This document shows, piece by piece, positions 1-7,716 of a stretch of DNA of 55,796 nt. Both the position numbers and the translations under genes were made by a program. The notes under the pieces are model-generated. The model was not told the DNA's origin, ran no database searches, and saw nothing but the letters and a program-made list of their open reading frames with translations. The stretch lies in IMG/VR virus record IMGVR_UViG_3300028198_000005, positions 1 to 55,796 of that record; one strand, given 5' to 3'. This DNA is from a virus. The number at the start of each line of letters is the position of its first letter. The first letter of the stretch is position 1.

Positions 1-591
1 AAGCCTCTGGTGAGGTTTTTAGATAAGTTGATGGACAACCCATCTCGCAGAGCAGTAAACGAGTTATACGCTTTCCTAGAGCATAAAGCGATGCCTCTGA
101 CTCCTGACGGTAATTTCCTCGCGTACAAGGGAGTACGTTCCGATTATACTGATTGGCACTCTGGCAAATTCTCTAACAAGGTTGGGGATGAAAACGAAAT
201 GTCTCGCAGAAATGTTTGCGACGATGCGAACATTGGATGCTCCTACGGTTTCCATGCTGGCTCATTGGATTACGCACGGCAATACGGCAATGGAGGACAC
301 TTGATGGTTGTCGAGATTAACCCTTCTGACGTTGTTAGCGTACCTCTGGATTGCGACCAGCAAAAATTACGCACGGCAAAGTACAAGGTTGTTTCTCATT
401 TTGAGAAGAAGCTAGAGGAACCAATGTGCGACGAGTACGGTGATTACGAAGATTATTGCGAGGATGATTCCGAGGATGACTTCGATCAAGCGAGTTACGA
501 TGCGGGATATATAGCCGCAAAGAATGATTTGGTGAAGTATGCCAAGAGCAACTCTAACAGGGACGCTCAAGGACGCTTCGCTAAAAAGTAG
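1..591 (+). CDS. rIIB-like protein, 5' end cut by window
   Basis: The reading frame is open from the first base, so this is the C-terminal part of a longer protein. The visible part has the conserved C-terminal segment of phage rIIB-like proteins: a NPSRRAVNELYAFLEH helix, a PLTPDGNFLAYKGV strand, a CSYGFHAGSLDYA motif and a VVEINPSDVVSVP strand. T4 rIIB acts with rIIA at the membrane against prophage-mediated exclusion; whether this homologue does so is unknown. A GTG at base 10 could serve as a start, but homology continues upstream of it. The tail (about residue 135 on) is acidic and low complexity, then basic. Confidence 0.75.
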   Translation, partial: KPLVRFLDKLMDNPSRRAVNELYAFLEHKAMPLTPDGNFLAYKGVRSDYTDWHSGKFSNKVGDENEMSRRNVCDDANIGCSYGFHAGSLDYARQYGNGGHLMVVEINPSDVVSVPLDCDQQKLRTAKYKVVSHFEKKLEEPMCDEYGDYEDYCEDDSEDDFDQASYDAGYIAAKNDLVKYAKSNSNRDAQGRFAKK

Positions 592-713
592 CGTAGTAGT
601 CATAGTGACTTGTCAGAGCATTTAAGTTTTCGTTGTTGTTTCTTAATGTAAGTCTCTGTCAAGTTTCTACTACTTGTAAAAACACTAAACCAAAAACTAG
701 AAAAAATAATTTT

Positions 714-1394
714 ATGATTACTACAAAAGTTGAGAATTTTTTCGATTCAATCAAAGACAAGGATATAAAATCTTACAATGATTATTGGGGGGAATTGAAA
801 CCCCAATCAGACAACGCCGCTTTCAGAAGATATTTGTTTGCCTTCATGTCAGTTCACACAAGCTGGAAAAACAACTGTAAAGGATACAATGCAATCAAAC
901 AATTCACAAACTGGACGCTCGAAAAAGGAGAGCAACTTGAACTCTGGAACTACGATTCGGACAATCTATTCAAGCGGATTGAAAAAACGAGGGTTGGGAT
1001 GCAGAATAATCGAACTAACTATATCGGTCTTTTCAATGATACTTTTTGGGACTCTCCTAGTGACTTTATCGCTCGCAATTCTGGTGAAGGATGGAGTGAG
1101 TGGCGCGATAGGCTTGCCAAGAAGATTCTTGGTTTGGGTAAGGCGAAAACTTCCTTCGCAATAGAAATGCTTTATCCTACAGAAGCAAAGGTTGTTTGTA
1201 TGGATACACATTTGTTTCAAATTTATGGACTAAATCAAACCAAAAACGCAAAACTATATAACACCATTGAAGCGGATTGGCTTGAGCGAAGCGAGCAGCG
1301 AGGCGTTGCACCGTACATGGCACGATGCTTGTATTGGGACAAGAACCAGAACCGTAAAAACTCACGCTATTGGAGCAAGGTATTAGAAGCATGA
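714..1394 (+). CDS. HhH-GPD-like DNA glycosylase
   Basis: A 226-residue protein resembling helix-hairpin-helix base-excision DNA glycosylases. The hairpin is GLGKAK at residues 140-145 and the catalytic-type aspartate lies in VCMDTH (D164), the usual spacing. The lysine nucleophile of Ogg/Nth-type bifunctional enzymes does not align, so a monofunctional glycosylase is more likely (inference). I chose the ATG at 714; an upstream alternative start at 633 gives a poorly conserved-looking extension. It overlaps the next gene by ATGA. Likely role: repair of, or attack on, modified bases; the substrate cannot be read from sequence. Confidence 0.6.
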   Translation: MITTKVENFFDSIKDKDIKSYNDYWGELKPQSDNAAFRRYLFAFMSVHTSWKNNCKGYNAIKQFTNWTLEKGEQLELWNYDSDNLFKRIEKTRVGMQNNRTNYIGLFNDTFWDSPSDFIARNSGEGWSEWRDRLAKKILGLGKAKTSFAIEMLYPTEAKVVCMDTHLFQIYGLNQTKNAKLYNTIEADWLERSEQRGVAPYMARCLYWDKNQNRKNSRYWSKVLEA

Positions 1395-1630
1395 GCTACT
1401 CATTCCATCAACGCTGGACATTGCAAAAAGGTTGCTTCGACAAGAATAGATATGATTCAGTAGAGGAAGCATCGAATGAAATTGTGCGCGGTTTTAATAG
1501 AAGGGGAGAACTTTTAAGGCACTATAGATGCCCTAATTGTCACGGTTATCATTTAACAAAAAAGGACGCTAATCAAAAACATTTAGACAGAGCAAAAAAA
1601 ATAATTTTTAGAATAAAAAACAAAGCATGA
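1391..1630 (+). CDS. Small zinc-finger-like protein
   Basis: 79 residues, starting at the ATG that overlaps the previous stop (ATGA). A YRCPNCHGYHLTKK segment gives a CxxCHxxH metal-binding pattern near residues 48-55, in a basic protein. It is coupled by another ATGA overlap to the next gene. Function unknown; a nucleic-acid-binding role is inference. Confidence 0.7.
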   Translation: MSYSFHQRWTLQKGCFDKNRYDSVEEASNEIVRGFNRRGELLRHYRCPNCHGYHLTKKDANQKHLDRAKKIIFRIKNKA

Positions 1631-2388
1631 AGCATACAGCAAGACATATTGAACTACCAAGCTCGCCCATTTCAGAAAGCGAAGCGTTATCAACAAACAG
1701 AGTCAGGACTTACTCTATTCAAATTAGATTAGATTCACCTTATCCTTCCCCCAAGACTGCCACAACCAGAAACATAGATGGAGAGTTCGTATGGGAGAGG
1801 TTGGTTACTTGTAAGGGACGCTCACAAGCAGTTGTCATTGCAGCAAAGTGGTTTCAAGATTTGCGGAACGATGGCCGAAGAAAAGGAGGAATCGGTAAAA
1901 TCTTTATAGGAAAAGAAACTCACAACTATGTGACCGTCGATGATAACTGGAACGAATGCGTTTACGGTTCCAACTTCCAACCTCTTTCCACGAACAATCG
2001 TCTCCTCGACAAACAAACCATCGAAAGAGTTATCGAGGAATCTAAAGGGAATCTCAAGATCGCTGACAGTCCTTTGAAAAAAGGACGAAAGTATCCCTCG
2101 CTAGAATGGGCAAGTGGTTGTAAAAAAGTAAATTCACTCCCCATAAAAATTGGTTTTTCGTCTTACTCTGATCCAACAAAAGGAGGAATGAAGGAGTCTA
2201 TTGACAATGCCGTGCGGAGAGCAAAGAAAAGAAAAGTGTCTTGGTCGAGAGAGCAGGAGTTGAAGGAGGCTAGGATTACGGTTAAAAGGATGAAAGCAGC
2301 AGGACTCCTAAAAGAGAGAGAGTCGAATATGGATGCTATATTTGAAAAAATGTCAAAGTCTAAACACACAAAAGAATTAGAAGCATGA
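1627..2388 (+). CDS. Hypothetical protein (253 aa)
   Basis: Not recognised. The N-terminal half is beta-rich and the C-terminal 80 residues are helical and strongly basic (RRAKKRKVSWSREQELKEAR). It starts and ends in ATGA overlaps with its neighbours, so it belongs to the same translationally coupled operon. Confidence 0.75.
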   Translation: MKHTARHIELPSSPISESEALSTNRVRTYSIQIRLDSPYPSPKTATTRNIDGEFVWERLVTCKGRSQAVVIAAKWFQDLRNDGRRKGGIGKIFIGKETHNYVTVDDNWNECVYGSNFQPLSTNNRLLDKQTIERVIEESKGNLKIADSPLKKGRKYPSLEWASGCKKVNSLPIKIGFSSYSDPTKGGMKESIDNAVRRAKKRKVSWSREQELKEARITVKRMKAAGLLKERESNMDAIFEKMSKSKHTKELEA

Positions 2389-2594
2389 CATATCCAAAAG
2401 AAGATATTGCCGCAATGCGCGAAACCCTCCACATAAGCGAGTGGGAAGGGCTTGTAGATAGAGATTTGCTTGCGACCCTTTGGGAAGGTTGCGTTGGCTG
2501 GAAAAACATTCCTGACAAAGAAGTAATTGAAATGTACGAAAACATTTACGGTGAAACTGACAATGTTGAAATTGTTCAAGAAAAAGAATTATGA
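2385..2594 (+). CDS. Hypothetical protein (69 aa)
   Basis: Small acidic protein with no recognised family, containing a LWEGCVGWKNIPDKE segment. ATGA overlaps on both sides place it in the coupled operon. Confidence 0.7.
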   Translation: MTYPKEDIAAMRETLHISEWEGLVDRDLLATLWEGCVGWKNIPDKEVIEMYENIYGETDNVEIVQEKEL

Positions 2595-2779
2595 CATACA
2601 TAGTAAAATTCAAAGTAGATGGTGATGATGTTTCCTATACAGTCAATGCAGAGAATGTTTTGGAAGCGGAGGAGGCAGGGAAAAAAGCAATGTGCGCTGA
2701 CGTTAAGATTAGCGACAAACGAGGTTCTCTCGTTTCCTCATGGGAGATCAAAAGCATAGAACATATACCAGACGCATGA
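2591..2779 (+). CDS. Hypothetical protein (62 aa)
   Basis: Small beta-alpha-beta-looking protein (MTYIVKFKVDGDDVSYTVNA, then a charged helix). No family recognised. Coupled by ATGA overlaps. Confidence 0.7.
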   Translation: MTYIVKFKVDGDDVSYTVNAENVLEAEEAGKKAMCADVKISDKRGSLVSSWEIKSIEHIPDA

Positions 2780-2970
2780 TTGGAGAATTAAAGAATTGGG
2801 CATGGTGCGAGCATTGCCTTGGATGGAAAGATGCTGATGAGGTTAGCTTTATTGAAATGAAGGAAGATGTATACGGTAAAGATTTACTTTCATTTGCTTG
2901 TGATGATTGTAGTAAAGATACCATTGATTCCATTGTGATCTCATCAGTAACCAAGCCAATCGGAGGATGA
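2776..2970 (+). CDS. Small zinc-ribbon-like protein
   Basis: 64 residues starting at the ATG that overlaps the previous stop; an earlier in-frame start at 2740 is less likely given the operon's coupling pattern. Two cysteine pairs, WCEHCLGWK near the N-terminus and FACDDCSKD further on, suggest a metal-binding ribbon. Function unknown. Confidence 0.7.
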   Translation: MIGELKNWAWCEHCLGWKDADEVSFIEMKEDVYGKDLLSFACDDCSKDTIDSIVISSVTKPIGG

Positions 2971-3077
2971 AAAGGAGATGGAAAGGAATTACCGCTTCGC
3001 TATGTTTGTCGGTTCTTGCTCTCCTATGGTACGAGGCTTTAACAACTTTGAATGAAATTATATTATTAGCGAGATGA
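2967..3077 (+). CDS. Single-helix membrane microprotein (36 aa)
   Basis: Begins MKRRWKGITASLCLSVLALL: a basic N-terminus followed by one hydrophobic helix, ending in LLAR. GGAGG lies immediately upstream, and ATGA overlaps join it to both neighbours. The reading frame and context support expression; the function is unknown. Confidence 0.6.
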   Translation: MKRRWKGITASLCLSVLALLWYEALTTLNEIILLAR

Positions 3078-3271
3078 GAGAAGAACAATACTGGAAGCAA
3101 GGAAGCGGGGAAGTAATTGCAGTTGGAGACATGAGCGAACATTATGCCAAAAACGTCTTGCGAAAGATGATTAAGAAAAGTAGACAAAGAGGGCAAGATG
3201 TTTTGGTAATGCGCGACAAGATTAGTCAAATTAACAATACGCTAGGTGATATTAAAAGAGATTTACTATGA
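3074..3271 (+). CDS. Hypothetical protein (65 aa)
   Basis: Basic helical protein; the segment ALRKMIKKSRQRGQ-like region (residues about 30-45) is positively charged and may bind nucleic acid (inference). ATGA overlaps on both sides. Confidence 0.65.
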   Translation: MREEQYWKQGSGEVIAVGDMSEHYAKNVLRKMIKKSRQRGQDVLVMRDKISQINNTLGDIKRDLL

Positions 3272-3552
3272 CAGAAGAAAAGGAATATCCGCATTATGTA
3301 GACTGCTCCAGCAAGCGTAGCTTTATTGGAGATGTAAACGAAGATGCTTTATTTGCCGATGGTTTCGATGATGCTATAATAGGGTACGATGCTTGTGCGT
3401 ACAGAGTCGTTTACGATTATGATAAGTGCATGGACATTCTAAAAAATAACGATGACATGAGCTTGGCCGATGCAAACGAGTATATGCAGTTTAATGTAGT
3501 CGGTGCTTTCGTTGGAGATTTTACACCGTTGTTTGTTCACTCATTAGCATGA
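3268..3552 (+). CDS. Hypothetical acidic protein (94 aa)
   Basis: Acidic protein with many aspartates (DGFDDAIIGYDACAYRVV). It may be a small DNA-mimic or regulator, but no family is recognised. Coupled by ATGA to both neighbours. Confidence 0.7.
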   Translation: MTEEKEYPHYVDCSSKRSFIGDVNEDALFADGFDDAIIGYDACAYRVVYDYDKCMDILKNNDDMSLADANEYMQFNVVGAFVGDFTPLFVHSLA

Positions 3553-3935
3553 ATAATATGGATAAATTAGACGAATTACTATGTGAGGTATGCGGCGAGA
3601 TCATAGAGGGCAAGTGGGATTCTCAAGTTTACTTGGGGCTGGAAACAGGGGAGTTGGATAAAAGCGGCATAGCTCGTTGGTTGATTTACGACAAGCATAT
3701 CAAATGCTCTCCAAGTCGAGCGCAAAGGATTGTGCATCCAGAATATCCAGCAGTTGTGGACGAAAGACCACAATTCGATTGGCGACCAGAAGCAGACAAC
3801 TCTTGGACAGATGAGATGCGTAACAAGTGGAAAAAGGTTTATACTGACGCTTGGGTTAGCTTACAAGAAAGATACAACCCAAATTGGCCTACGCAAATTG
3901 CCATAAATGTAAAAACTATAACCAAGAAAGCGTAA
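3549..3935 (+). CDS. Hypothetical protein (128 aa)
   Basis: Begins with a CEVCGEIIEGKWDSQVYLG motif, which together with the later KHIKCSP could form a zinc-binding N-terminal domain; the C-terminal half is Trp-rich (FDWRPEADNSWTDEMRNKW). No family recognised. ATGA start overlap with the preceding gene. Confidence 0.7.
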   Translation: MNNMDKLDELLCEVCGEIIEGKWDSQVYLGLETGELDKSGIARWLIYDKHIKCSPSRAQRIVHPEYPAVVDERPQFDWRPEADNSWTDEMRNKWKKVYTDAWVSLQERYNPNWPTQIAINVKTITKKA

Positions 3936-3946
3936 AAAATAAAAAT

Positions 3947-4201
3947 ATGTACATCACATTATCACTAACGCCAGACAGAGACGGTTTTCAAGGCACGATA
4001 GCTTTGAATACAGAAAAGATCATAGGCTTCAAGGAAGCCGCATATAAAGACATTGGCGGCAACTCTCAAAAGGATAAGGCGGGATATGTAGGGACATACA
4101 CCGAGGTTCTCATGGAAGGATCGAAGCTCCCTATCAACGTAGCTGATCCTATTCAGTCCATATTAAGAAACTACGGGAACAATTTAGACGAAACGAAATG
4201 A
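3947..4201 (+). CDS. Hypothetical protein (84 aa)
   Basis: Starts at the ATG after an A-rich stretch (MYITLSLTPDRDGFQGTIAL). An in-frame start at 3884 would overlap the previous gene by 50 bases and is unlikely. Beta-strand-rich; C-terminus VADPIQSILRNYGNN. ATGA overlap with the next gene. Confidence 0.65.
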   Translation: MYITLSLTPDRDGFQGTIALNTEKIIGFKEAAYKDIGGNSQKDKAGYVGTYTEVLMEGSKLPINVADPIQSILRNYGNNLDETK

Positions 4202-4461
4202 CAGGCAGACTAAAAGTTGTATCATCCTCGGAAGGTAAATTGCTTCGCGCCAAAAGCGTACACAAGAAAGCAAGTATACATTTTGATAATCTCTATACTC
4301 ATACCCTCACGCTTGCAAGGAAAGTATTACAGATTGAGATTCATGCAGTAACCTTTGAATCGGATTCTATTTTAATTGACGCGCAAGGATGGATAGAAGG
4401 AAAGAGTAAAGAAGATGTAAGAAACCCTACGTTGTTGGAATTAAGATTTTACCCCGAATGA
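4198..4461 (+). CDS. Hypothetical protein (87 aa)
   Basis: Basic N-terminus then beta-rich sequence ending in LELRFYPE. No family recognised. ATGA overlaps at both ends. Confidence 0.65.
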   Translation: MTGRLKVVSSSEGKLLRAKSVHKKASIHFDNLYTHTLTLARKVLQIEIHAVTFESDSILIDAQGWIEGKSKEDVRNPTLLELRFYPE

Positions 4462-4560
4462 AGAACTCGCTCGTATATAAACTGATAGACAAAAGAATAG
4501 ACCAACATATAGCCCAAAAACAAAGTGAGGTTCATTTCAAAAAAGGGAAAGGTTTATTGG
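4458..4560 (+). other. Possible N-terminal part of a frameshifted gene
   Basis: The ATG at 4458 overlaps the previous stop, the standard start of this operon. Its first residues (MKNSLVYKLIDKRIDQHIAQ) look natural, but after the A-run near 4540 the frame becomes low-quality Ser/Lys-rich sequence until 4721. A +1 shift at that A-run would join it to the better-looking frame 4525-4830. Confidence 0.4.
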
Positions 4561-4830
4561 AAAAATCCAGAAAAACAAAAATTATGGGCAGCGAAAAGAA
4601 AAGCGAGAACAGTAAAGATTCGGGATATTCAAAAATCGGTAGCGAGAGAATGTTCGCTTCTAGGGGATTGCTCCAAGGAAAACATCAACGAGATCACAAG
4701 GCTTTATCTCAAGCAGCTTAAAGTAGATGGATTTATCGTTAACCATAAAACAACAGAAGGAAAAAACGCAACTAGGGTAAATTTTTATATAGAAAATGGC
4801 ACATTTAGTAACATTAACAAATGCGGATAG
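4525..4830 (+). CDS. Hypothetical protein, winged-helix-like end, start uncertain
   Basis: The frame reads KGKVYWKNPEKQKLWAAKRK and later a QLKVDGFIVNHKTTEGKNAT segment resembling a wing-type hairpin. The only in-frame start is a GTG at 4525 with no ribosome binding site. The protein may instead begin at 4458 and reach this frame by frameshifting, or the A-run may contain a sequencing indel. Its end overlaps the next gene by 35 bases. Confidence 0.5.
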   Translation: MRFISKKGKVYWKNPEKQKLWAAKRKARTVKIRDIQKSVARECSLLGDCSKENINEITRLYLKQLKVDGFIVNHKTTEGKNATRVNFYIENGTFSNINKCG

Positions 4831-5005
4831 CAACGAGGATATACTGTTCAATCTTGATACGGTTGTCTCCATTGAAAAAGGTCATCAAAACACGGTCATC
4901 ACTACCCGATGGGGCAGACAGTATGTTAAGGATACTCTTTCCGAGATAATGGATAGAGCATATTCAGAAGTAAAAACAGTTGACATTGCTCCCGAAATGG
5001 AGTAG
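4796..5005 (+). CDS. Hypothetical protein (69 aa)
   Basis: MAHLVTLTNADSNEDILFNL: a short beta-rich protein of the type that often occurs as small phage host-interaction proteins. No family recognised. Confidence 0.65.
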   Translation: MAHLVTLTNADSNEDILFNLDTVVSIEKGHQNTVITTRWGRQYVKDTLSEIMDRAYSEVKTVDIAPEME

Positions 5006-5015
5006 CCTTACCAGT

Positions 5016-5093
5016 ATGGTTCTAATTCCAATAACAATCACAATAATCGCAGGGTTTTTCTTTGTGCGATGGGTAGTAAATTCAGAAATTTAA
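5016..5093 (+). CDS. Membrane microprotein (25 aa)
   Basis: Almost all of this peptide is one hydrophobic helix (MVLIPITITIIAGFFFVRWV), with a short NSEI tail. It sits between two coupled genes with 10 bases upstream and 1 base downstream spacing. Function unknown; expression is inferred only from context. Confidence 0.45.
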   Translation: MVLIPITITIIAGFFFVRWVVNSEI

Positions 5094-5094
5094 G

Positions 5095-5172
5095 ATGGCA
5101 CTAAATAAGAAGTTTCGGAAAGTAACTAAAAACATAGAATACAACATGAAATCTGGCTCAAGAATTTTATAA
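5095..5172 (+). CDS. Basic microprotein (25 aa)
   Basis: MALNKKFRKVTKNIEYNMKS, ending GSRIL. Its start resembles the beginning of the next gene (both begin MAL and carry a Y-N-M motif 15-20 residues in), so it may be a partial duplicate of that gene's 5' end. Confidence 0.4.
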   Translation: MALNKKFRKVTKNIEYNMKSGSRIL

Positions 5173-5174
5173 TT

Positions 5175-5609
5175 ATGGCACTAAAAACTAGACACATACA
5201 CTACAATATGAGACAGATTAAAACAGAAATTGACAGGGACTTATACGATAAAATAGTCCCGAAGATAAATTGGGAAAAACATGGAGTTGTAAATAGCAAT
5301 CCAAGAATTGATAAAAATAAAATTATTGCCAAATCACAAACAAGCGATTTTCCCGCCGAATCAATCACGGTAAGGGTAACTAGCGCAAAGAACAAAAGAT
5401 TCACGGCGTACTTCGCAGGGAAAAGAGTGACTAAACAATGGGGCAACTATACTGCTCAATGGTTAAAAGTACCAGTAGATTGCTCGCGAAAGTGGAGTGA
5501 CAAGACTATTTGGCACTTTACTGGCGAGATGCCCCATGACACAACTCCAGAAGAAGCAGCCTACGCCTTGGGGTACATAGAGGACGTTTTATATGGAGAG
5601 CAGCACTAA
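5175..5609 (+). CDS. Hypothetical protein (144 aa)
   Basis: Mixed alpha/beta protein with central segment FTAYFAGKRVTKQWGNYTAQ and a C-terminal helix TPEEAAYALGYIEDVLYG. No family recognised. Follows the preceding microgene after two bases. Confidence 0.7.
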   Translation: MALKTRHIHYNMRQIKTEIDRDLYDKIVPKINWEKHGVVNSNPRIDKNKIIAKSQTSDFPAESITVRVTSAKNKRFTAYFAGKRVTKQWGNYTAQWLKVPVDCSRKWSDKTIWHFTGEMPHDTTPEEAAYALGYIEDVLYGEQH

Positions 5610-5612
5610 AAA

Positions 5613-5918
5613 ATGGACAAGGAAGATAACAAAGATACATATTATTTAGGAGATTTAACAGACTTAAACGAACTTAAACTCTTACGACCCATGAAAGACA
5701 TAAACGAAAAACCGAATCACGCCTTCAAATTTGATGGCATGACGGCATACGTTTATGATTTAAGTAATGTTTGGGAGGTTCATGTACGCATTTGGGAAGA
5801 TGAGCCAGAACCAGAAGGCAATAGAGTTGATAAAATGATAGACTATATGCAGCACGAAGGCTTTTTCGCCAGCAATAATAACCCTATTCAAGTTTGGGTT
5901 GTCGGAATAAAAAGATGA
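5613..5918 (+). CDS. Hypothetical acidic protein (101 aa)
   Basis: Acidic protein (IWEDEPEPEGNRVDKMIDYM). No family recognised. Starts three bases after the previous stop; ends in an ATGA overlap. Confidence 0.7.
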   Translation: MDKEDNKDTYYLGDLTDLNELKLLRPMKDINEKPNHAFKFDGMTAYVYDLSNVWEVHVRIWEDEPEPEGNRVDKMIDYMQHEGFFASNNNPIQVWVVGIKR

Positions 5919-6109
5919 ACAAGAAGGAAGTTTTAGATAAGATAAAGGAGGAAACTGGATGCGACGAAGAATCAGCGGAAAGAATTTTCAGAAAAGCGAT
6001 AAAAGACGGCATGGTGAAAGCAATGCCAAATTGGAATTTCATTGTCACTATAGCAATATACCTAGCGGTACTAATAACAGGAGCATGGGCTTTATGGCAG
6101 CATTTGTAA
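5915..6109 (+). CDS. Small protein with C-terminal membrane helix (64 aa)
   Basis: A charged helical N-terminal domain (LDKIKEETGCDEESAERIFR) resembles a UBA-like or ruler helix. It is followed by one membrane helix at about residues 45-62 (WNFIVTIAIYLAVLITGAWA), so it is tail-anchored with the soluble part in the cytoplasm. The next gene starts inside its 3' end. Confidence 0.65.
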   Translation: MNKKEVLDKIKEETGCDEESAERIFRKAIKDGMVKAMPNWNFIVTIAIYLAVLITGAWALWQHL

Positions 6110-6381
6110 AAAATACCTTTTTCGCCGCATTACTTTTATTTTTATGCGGTTGTACTATTACCAAGATCGGGGAACCGTTAAAACTCGACTTACCAAGAGA
6201 GAATCAGCACAAGTATTACGTCATTGACATAAACGCCGATGTACCAGATGCCAACTTCAAGACGTTTGAGGAAGCGTCAGTATATCAAAAGGAGTTTGCC
6301 GAATACCATGATTATGTTATAGTCAAAGCAGATGAGGAATTTAGTGTTTACTACATGGAAGTAATAAAAAATGAGAGATAA
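6085..6381 (+). CDS. Predicted lipoprotein (98 aa)
   Basis: Signal peptide with a lipobox LCGC ending at C23, then CTITKIGEPLKLDLP. AGGAG lies just upstream of the ATG at 6085; a second in-frame ATG at 6094 is possible. It would be exported and lipid-anchored. The start overlaps the previous membrane gene by 25 bases in another frame, an arrangement like nested Rz/Rz1 spanins, although the previous protein is tail-anchored rather than N-terminally anchored. Function unknown. Confidence 0.65.
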   Translation: MGFMAAFVKNTFFAALLLFLCGCTITKIGEPLKLDLPRENQHKYYVIDINADVPDANFKTFEEASVYQKEFAEYHDYVIVKADEEFSVYYMEVIKNER

Positions 6382-6538
6382 ATTAGCAAACAAGTACGAA
6401 TTAGCATATAAAAAACTGTATGCAGAACTGCCACAATGGAAACGTCAGTTAGTTGACGAAAAACATGATAGGCAATGCGATGAGTTAGCCAAGCAAGTAA
6501 TTAGATATGCCGAAAAAGATAAGAACAAAGAAGATTAA
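6371..6538 (+). CDS. Hypothetical basic protein (55 aa)
   Basis: Charged helical protein MRDKLANKYELAYKKLYAEL. Overlaps both neighbours in different frames; the codons read cleanly. No family recognised. Confidence 0.55.
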   Translation: MRDKLANKYELAYKKLYAELPQWKRQLVDEKHDRQCDELAKQVIRYAEKDKNKED

Positions 6539-6671
6539 GGACATTCGCCGCTATATAGAGCTAAACATAAAGGGAGTTGATGATGTAATGGCATCTCGTA
6601 TATACGAAGTAATGACAGGCTTTACTGCTTCCACAAAAGAAAAAGATGGTAGCATTAGATTGATAACATGA
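6507..6671 (+). CDS. Hypothetical basic protein (54 aa)
   Basis: MPKKIRTKKIKDIRRYIELN: strongly basic N-terminus, then an alpha-helical segment. It overlaps the preceding gene by 32 bases and ends in an ATGA overlap with the next gene. Confidence 0.5.
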   Translation: MPKKIRTKKIKDIRRYIELNIKGVDDVMASRIYEVMTGFTASTKEKDGSIRLIT

Positions 6672-6958
6672 ACGAAATAGATAATCCATATTATAGGGCA
6701 GCGTACTCAAGGTACGTTGCAGAGCAAGACGAGTCGGTAGCTAACCTACTGACTTTGTTTAATCGTCCAGTAGGAATCGGTGAACATACCGATTTCTTAA
6801 CAGAGATCGACAAGTGGGTAAACCAAGGTGCAAATGCTGTAGATAAGATCCAGTTCATTGCTAATGTATTCTCTCAAAACGAGGATAAGAGCATCGTTCC
6901 TAACGATACCCCTGACGTACCTCAAGAAAGCGTACAAACGTCCGCACAAGGGGCATAG
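6668..6958 (+). CDS. Hypothetical protein (96 aa)
   Basis: Helical N-terminal domain (NPYYRAAYSRYVAEQDESVA) and a disordered Pro/Gln/Ser-rich tail. No family recognised. ATGA start overlap. Confidence 0.65.
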   Translation: MNEIDNPYYRAAYSRYVAEQDESVANLLTLFNRPVGIGEHTDFLTEIDKWVNQGANAVDKIQFIANVFSQNEDKSIVPNDTPDVPQESVQTSAQGA

Positions 6959-6969
6959 AGGCCCAAAGA

Positions 6970-7095
6970 ATGACTATATATAATAACGAAGTTATGGCAA
7001 CGCTATTTGATATAAGAAAAGACCGAAAAGGAGAAGGAAAAATTGTATTTAATAGTATCGTTAATTATTGGGATGATATGGGGAATCATAAGTAG
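6970..7095 (+). CDS. Hypothetical protein (41 aa)
   Basis: MTIYNNEVMATLFDIRKDRK, rich in charged residues. Overlaps the start of the following membrane microgene. Weak support. Confidence 0.35.
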   Translation: MTIYNNEVMATLFDIRKDRKGEGKIVFNSIVNYWDDMGNHK

Positions 7096-7144
7096 AAGGA
7101 ATAAGAAGAAGAAAGAACATCTACCATATCCCTTTATAGAATAG
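7043..7144 (+). CDS. Membrane microprotein, TTG start (33 aa)
   Basis: A strong AAGGAG-type ribosome binding site at about 7028-7038 precedes a TTG. The peptide is one hydrophobic helix (LYLIVSLIIGMIWGII) followed by a basic cluster RRNKKKK. The ribosome site is what favours this frame over the overlapping 6970 frame. It is the last gene of the first operon. Confidence 0.5.
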   Translation: MYLIVSLIIGMIWGIISRRNKKKKEHLPYPFIE

Positions 7145-7221
7145 CAAAGATAATCAAACAAAGATGTAAAGATGTAAAAAATAGGTAGTGTTTAATTTAT
7201 ATTTTTAATAAATATAGCAAA

Positions 7222-7249
7222 GAGTTCAGTAAAATGGACTCTTTTTTTG
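7222..7249 (+). terminator. Rho-independent terminator of first operon
   Basis: Hairpin with 7-bp arms GAGTTCA and TGGACTC around a GTAAAA loop, followed by a run of T. It lies about 80 bases after the last gene. Confidence 0.75.
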
Positions 7250-7276
7250 TTGTATACCTATGTATTAACCCTATCT

Positions 7277-7566
7277 AATTAGGAATGAATAGTTGTAAAA
7301 TATAAGAAAAATTAGGAATGAATGTGGTATAAATACGGCTCAATATGATAGGAAATATAAAAATAGGGTAGAAATAGGGGGAGCGGCGGGATATTTATAA
7401 AACTTATAATTGCGTTTTTACTAATGTTTTTGCATATTTGGTCAGGTTTTTCATAGGGGTAAACATAAAAAAAAATTATGAATGAATTACTCTTAAATAC
7501 TGGGTTAATTGTGAATGAATATATCCTAAATACCGCAAATTAGGAATGAGTCTGGTCTAAATACCC
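7277..7566 (+). repeat. Iteron-like 29-bp repeats in a 620-bp gene-free gap
   Basis: Five degenerate copies of AATTRNGAATGAAT followed by 4-5 variable bases and TNTAAATACC begin near 7277, 7310, 7475, 7506 and 7538 (the first lacks the TAAATAC half). Spacing within each cluster is 31-33 bp, about three helical turns. The gap 7145-7768 otherwise holds only the terminator and a promoter. The repeats could be replication iterons or binding sites for a phage regulator; TATAAATA also resembles T4-type late promoters. Confidence 0.55.
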
Positions 7567-7716
7567 AGCGGCCAAAACATTAAAAATTATAGATAAAAAA
7601 TAATAATATAACCATGTAAAAAACTCATAACTTTCAAACATAAGATAAAATTTTATGGATACTTTTTACAAATAATCTCACTTTTTAACCATATTGATTT
7701 ATTTTAACTTTTTGCA

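Noticed and set aside
4458-4721. Full-length product of the 4458 frame
   Set aside because: After the A-run its sequence is Ser/Lys-rich and unnatural, and it overlaps the better frame.
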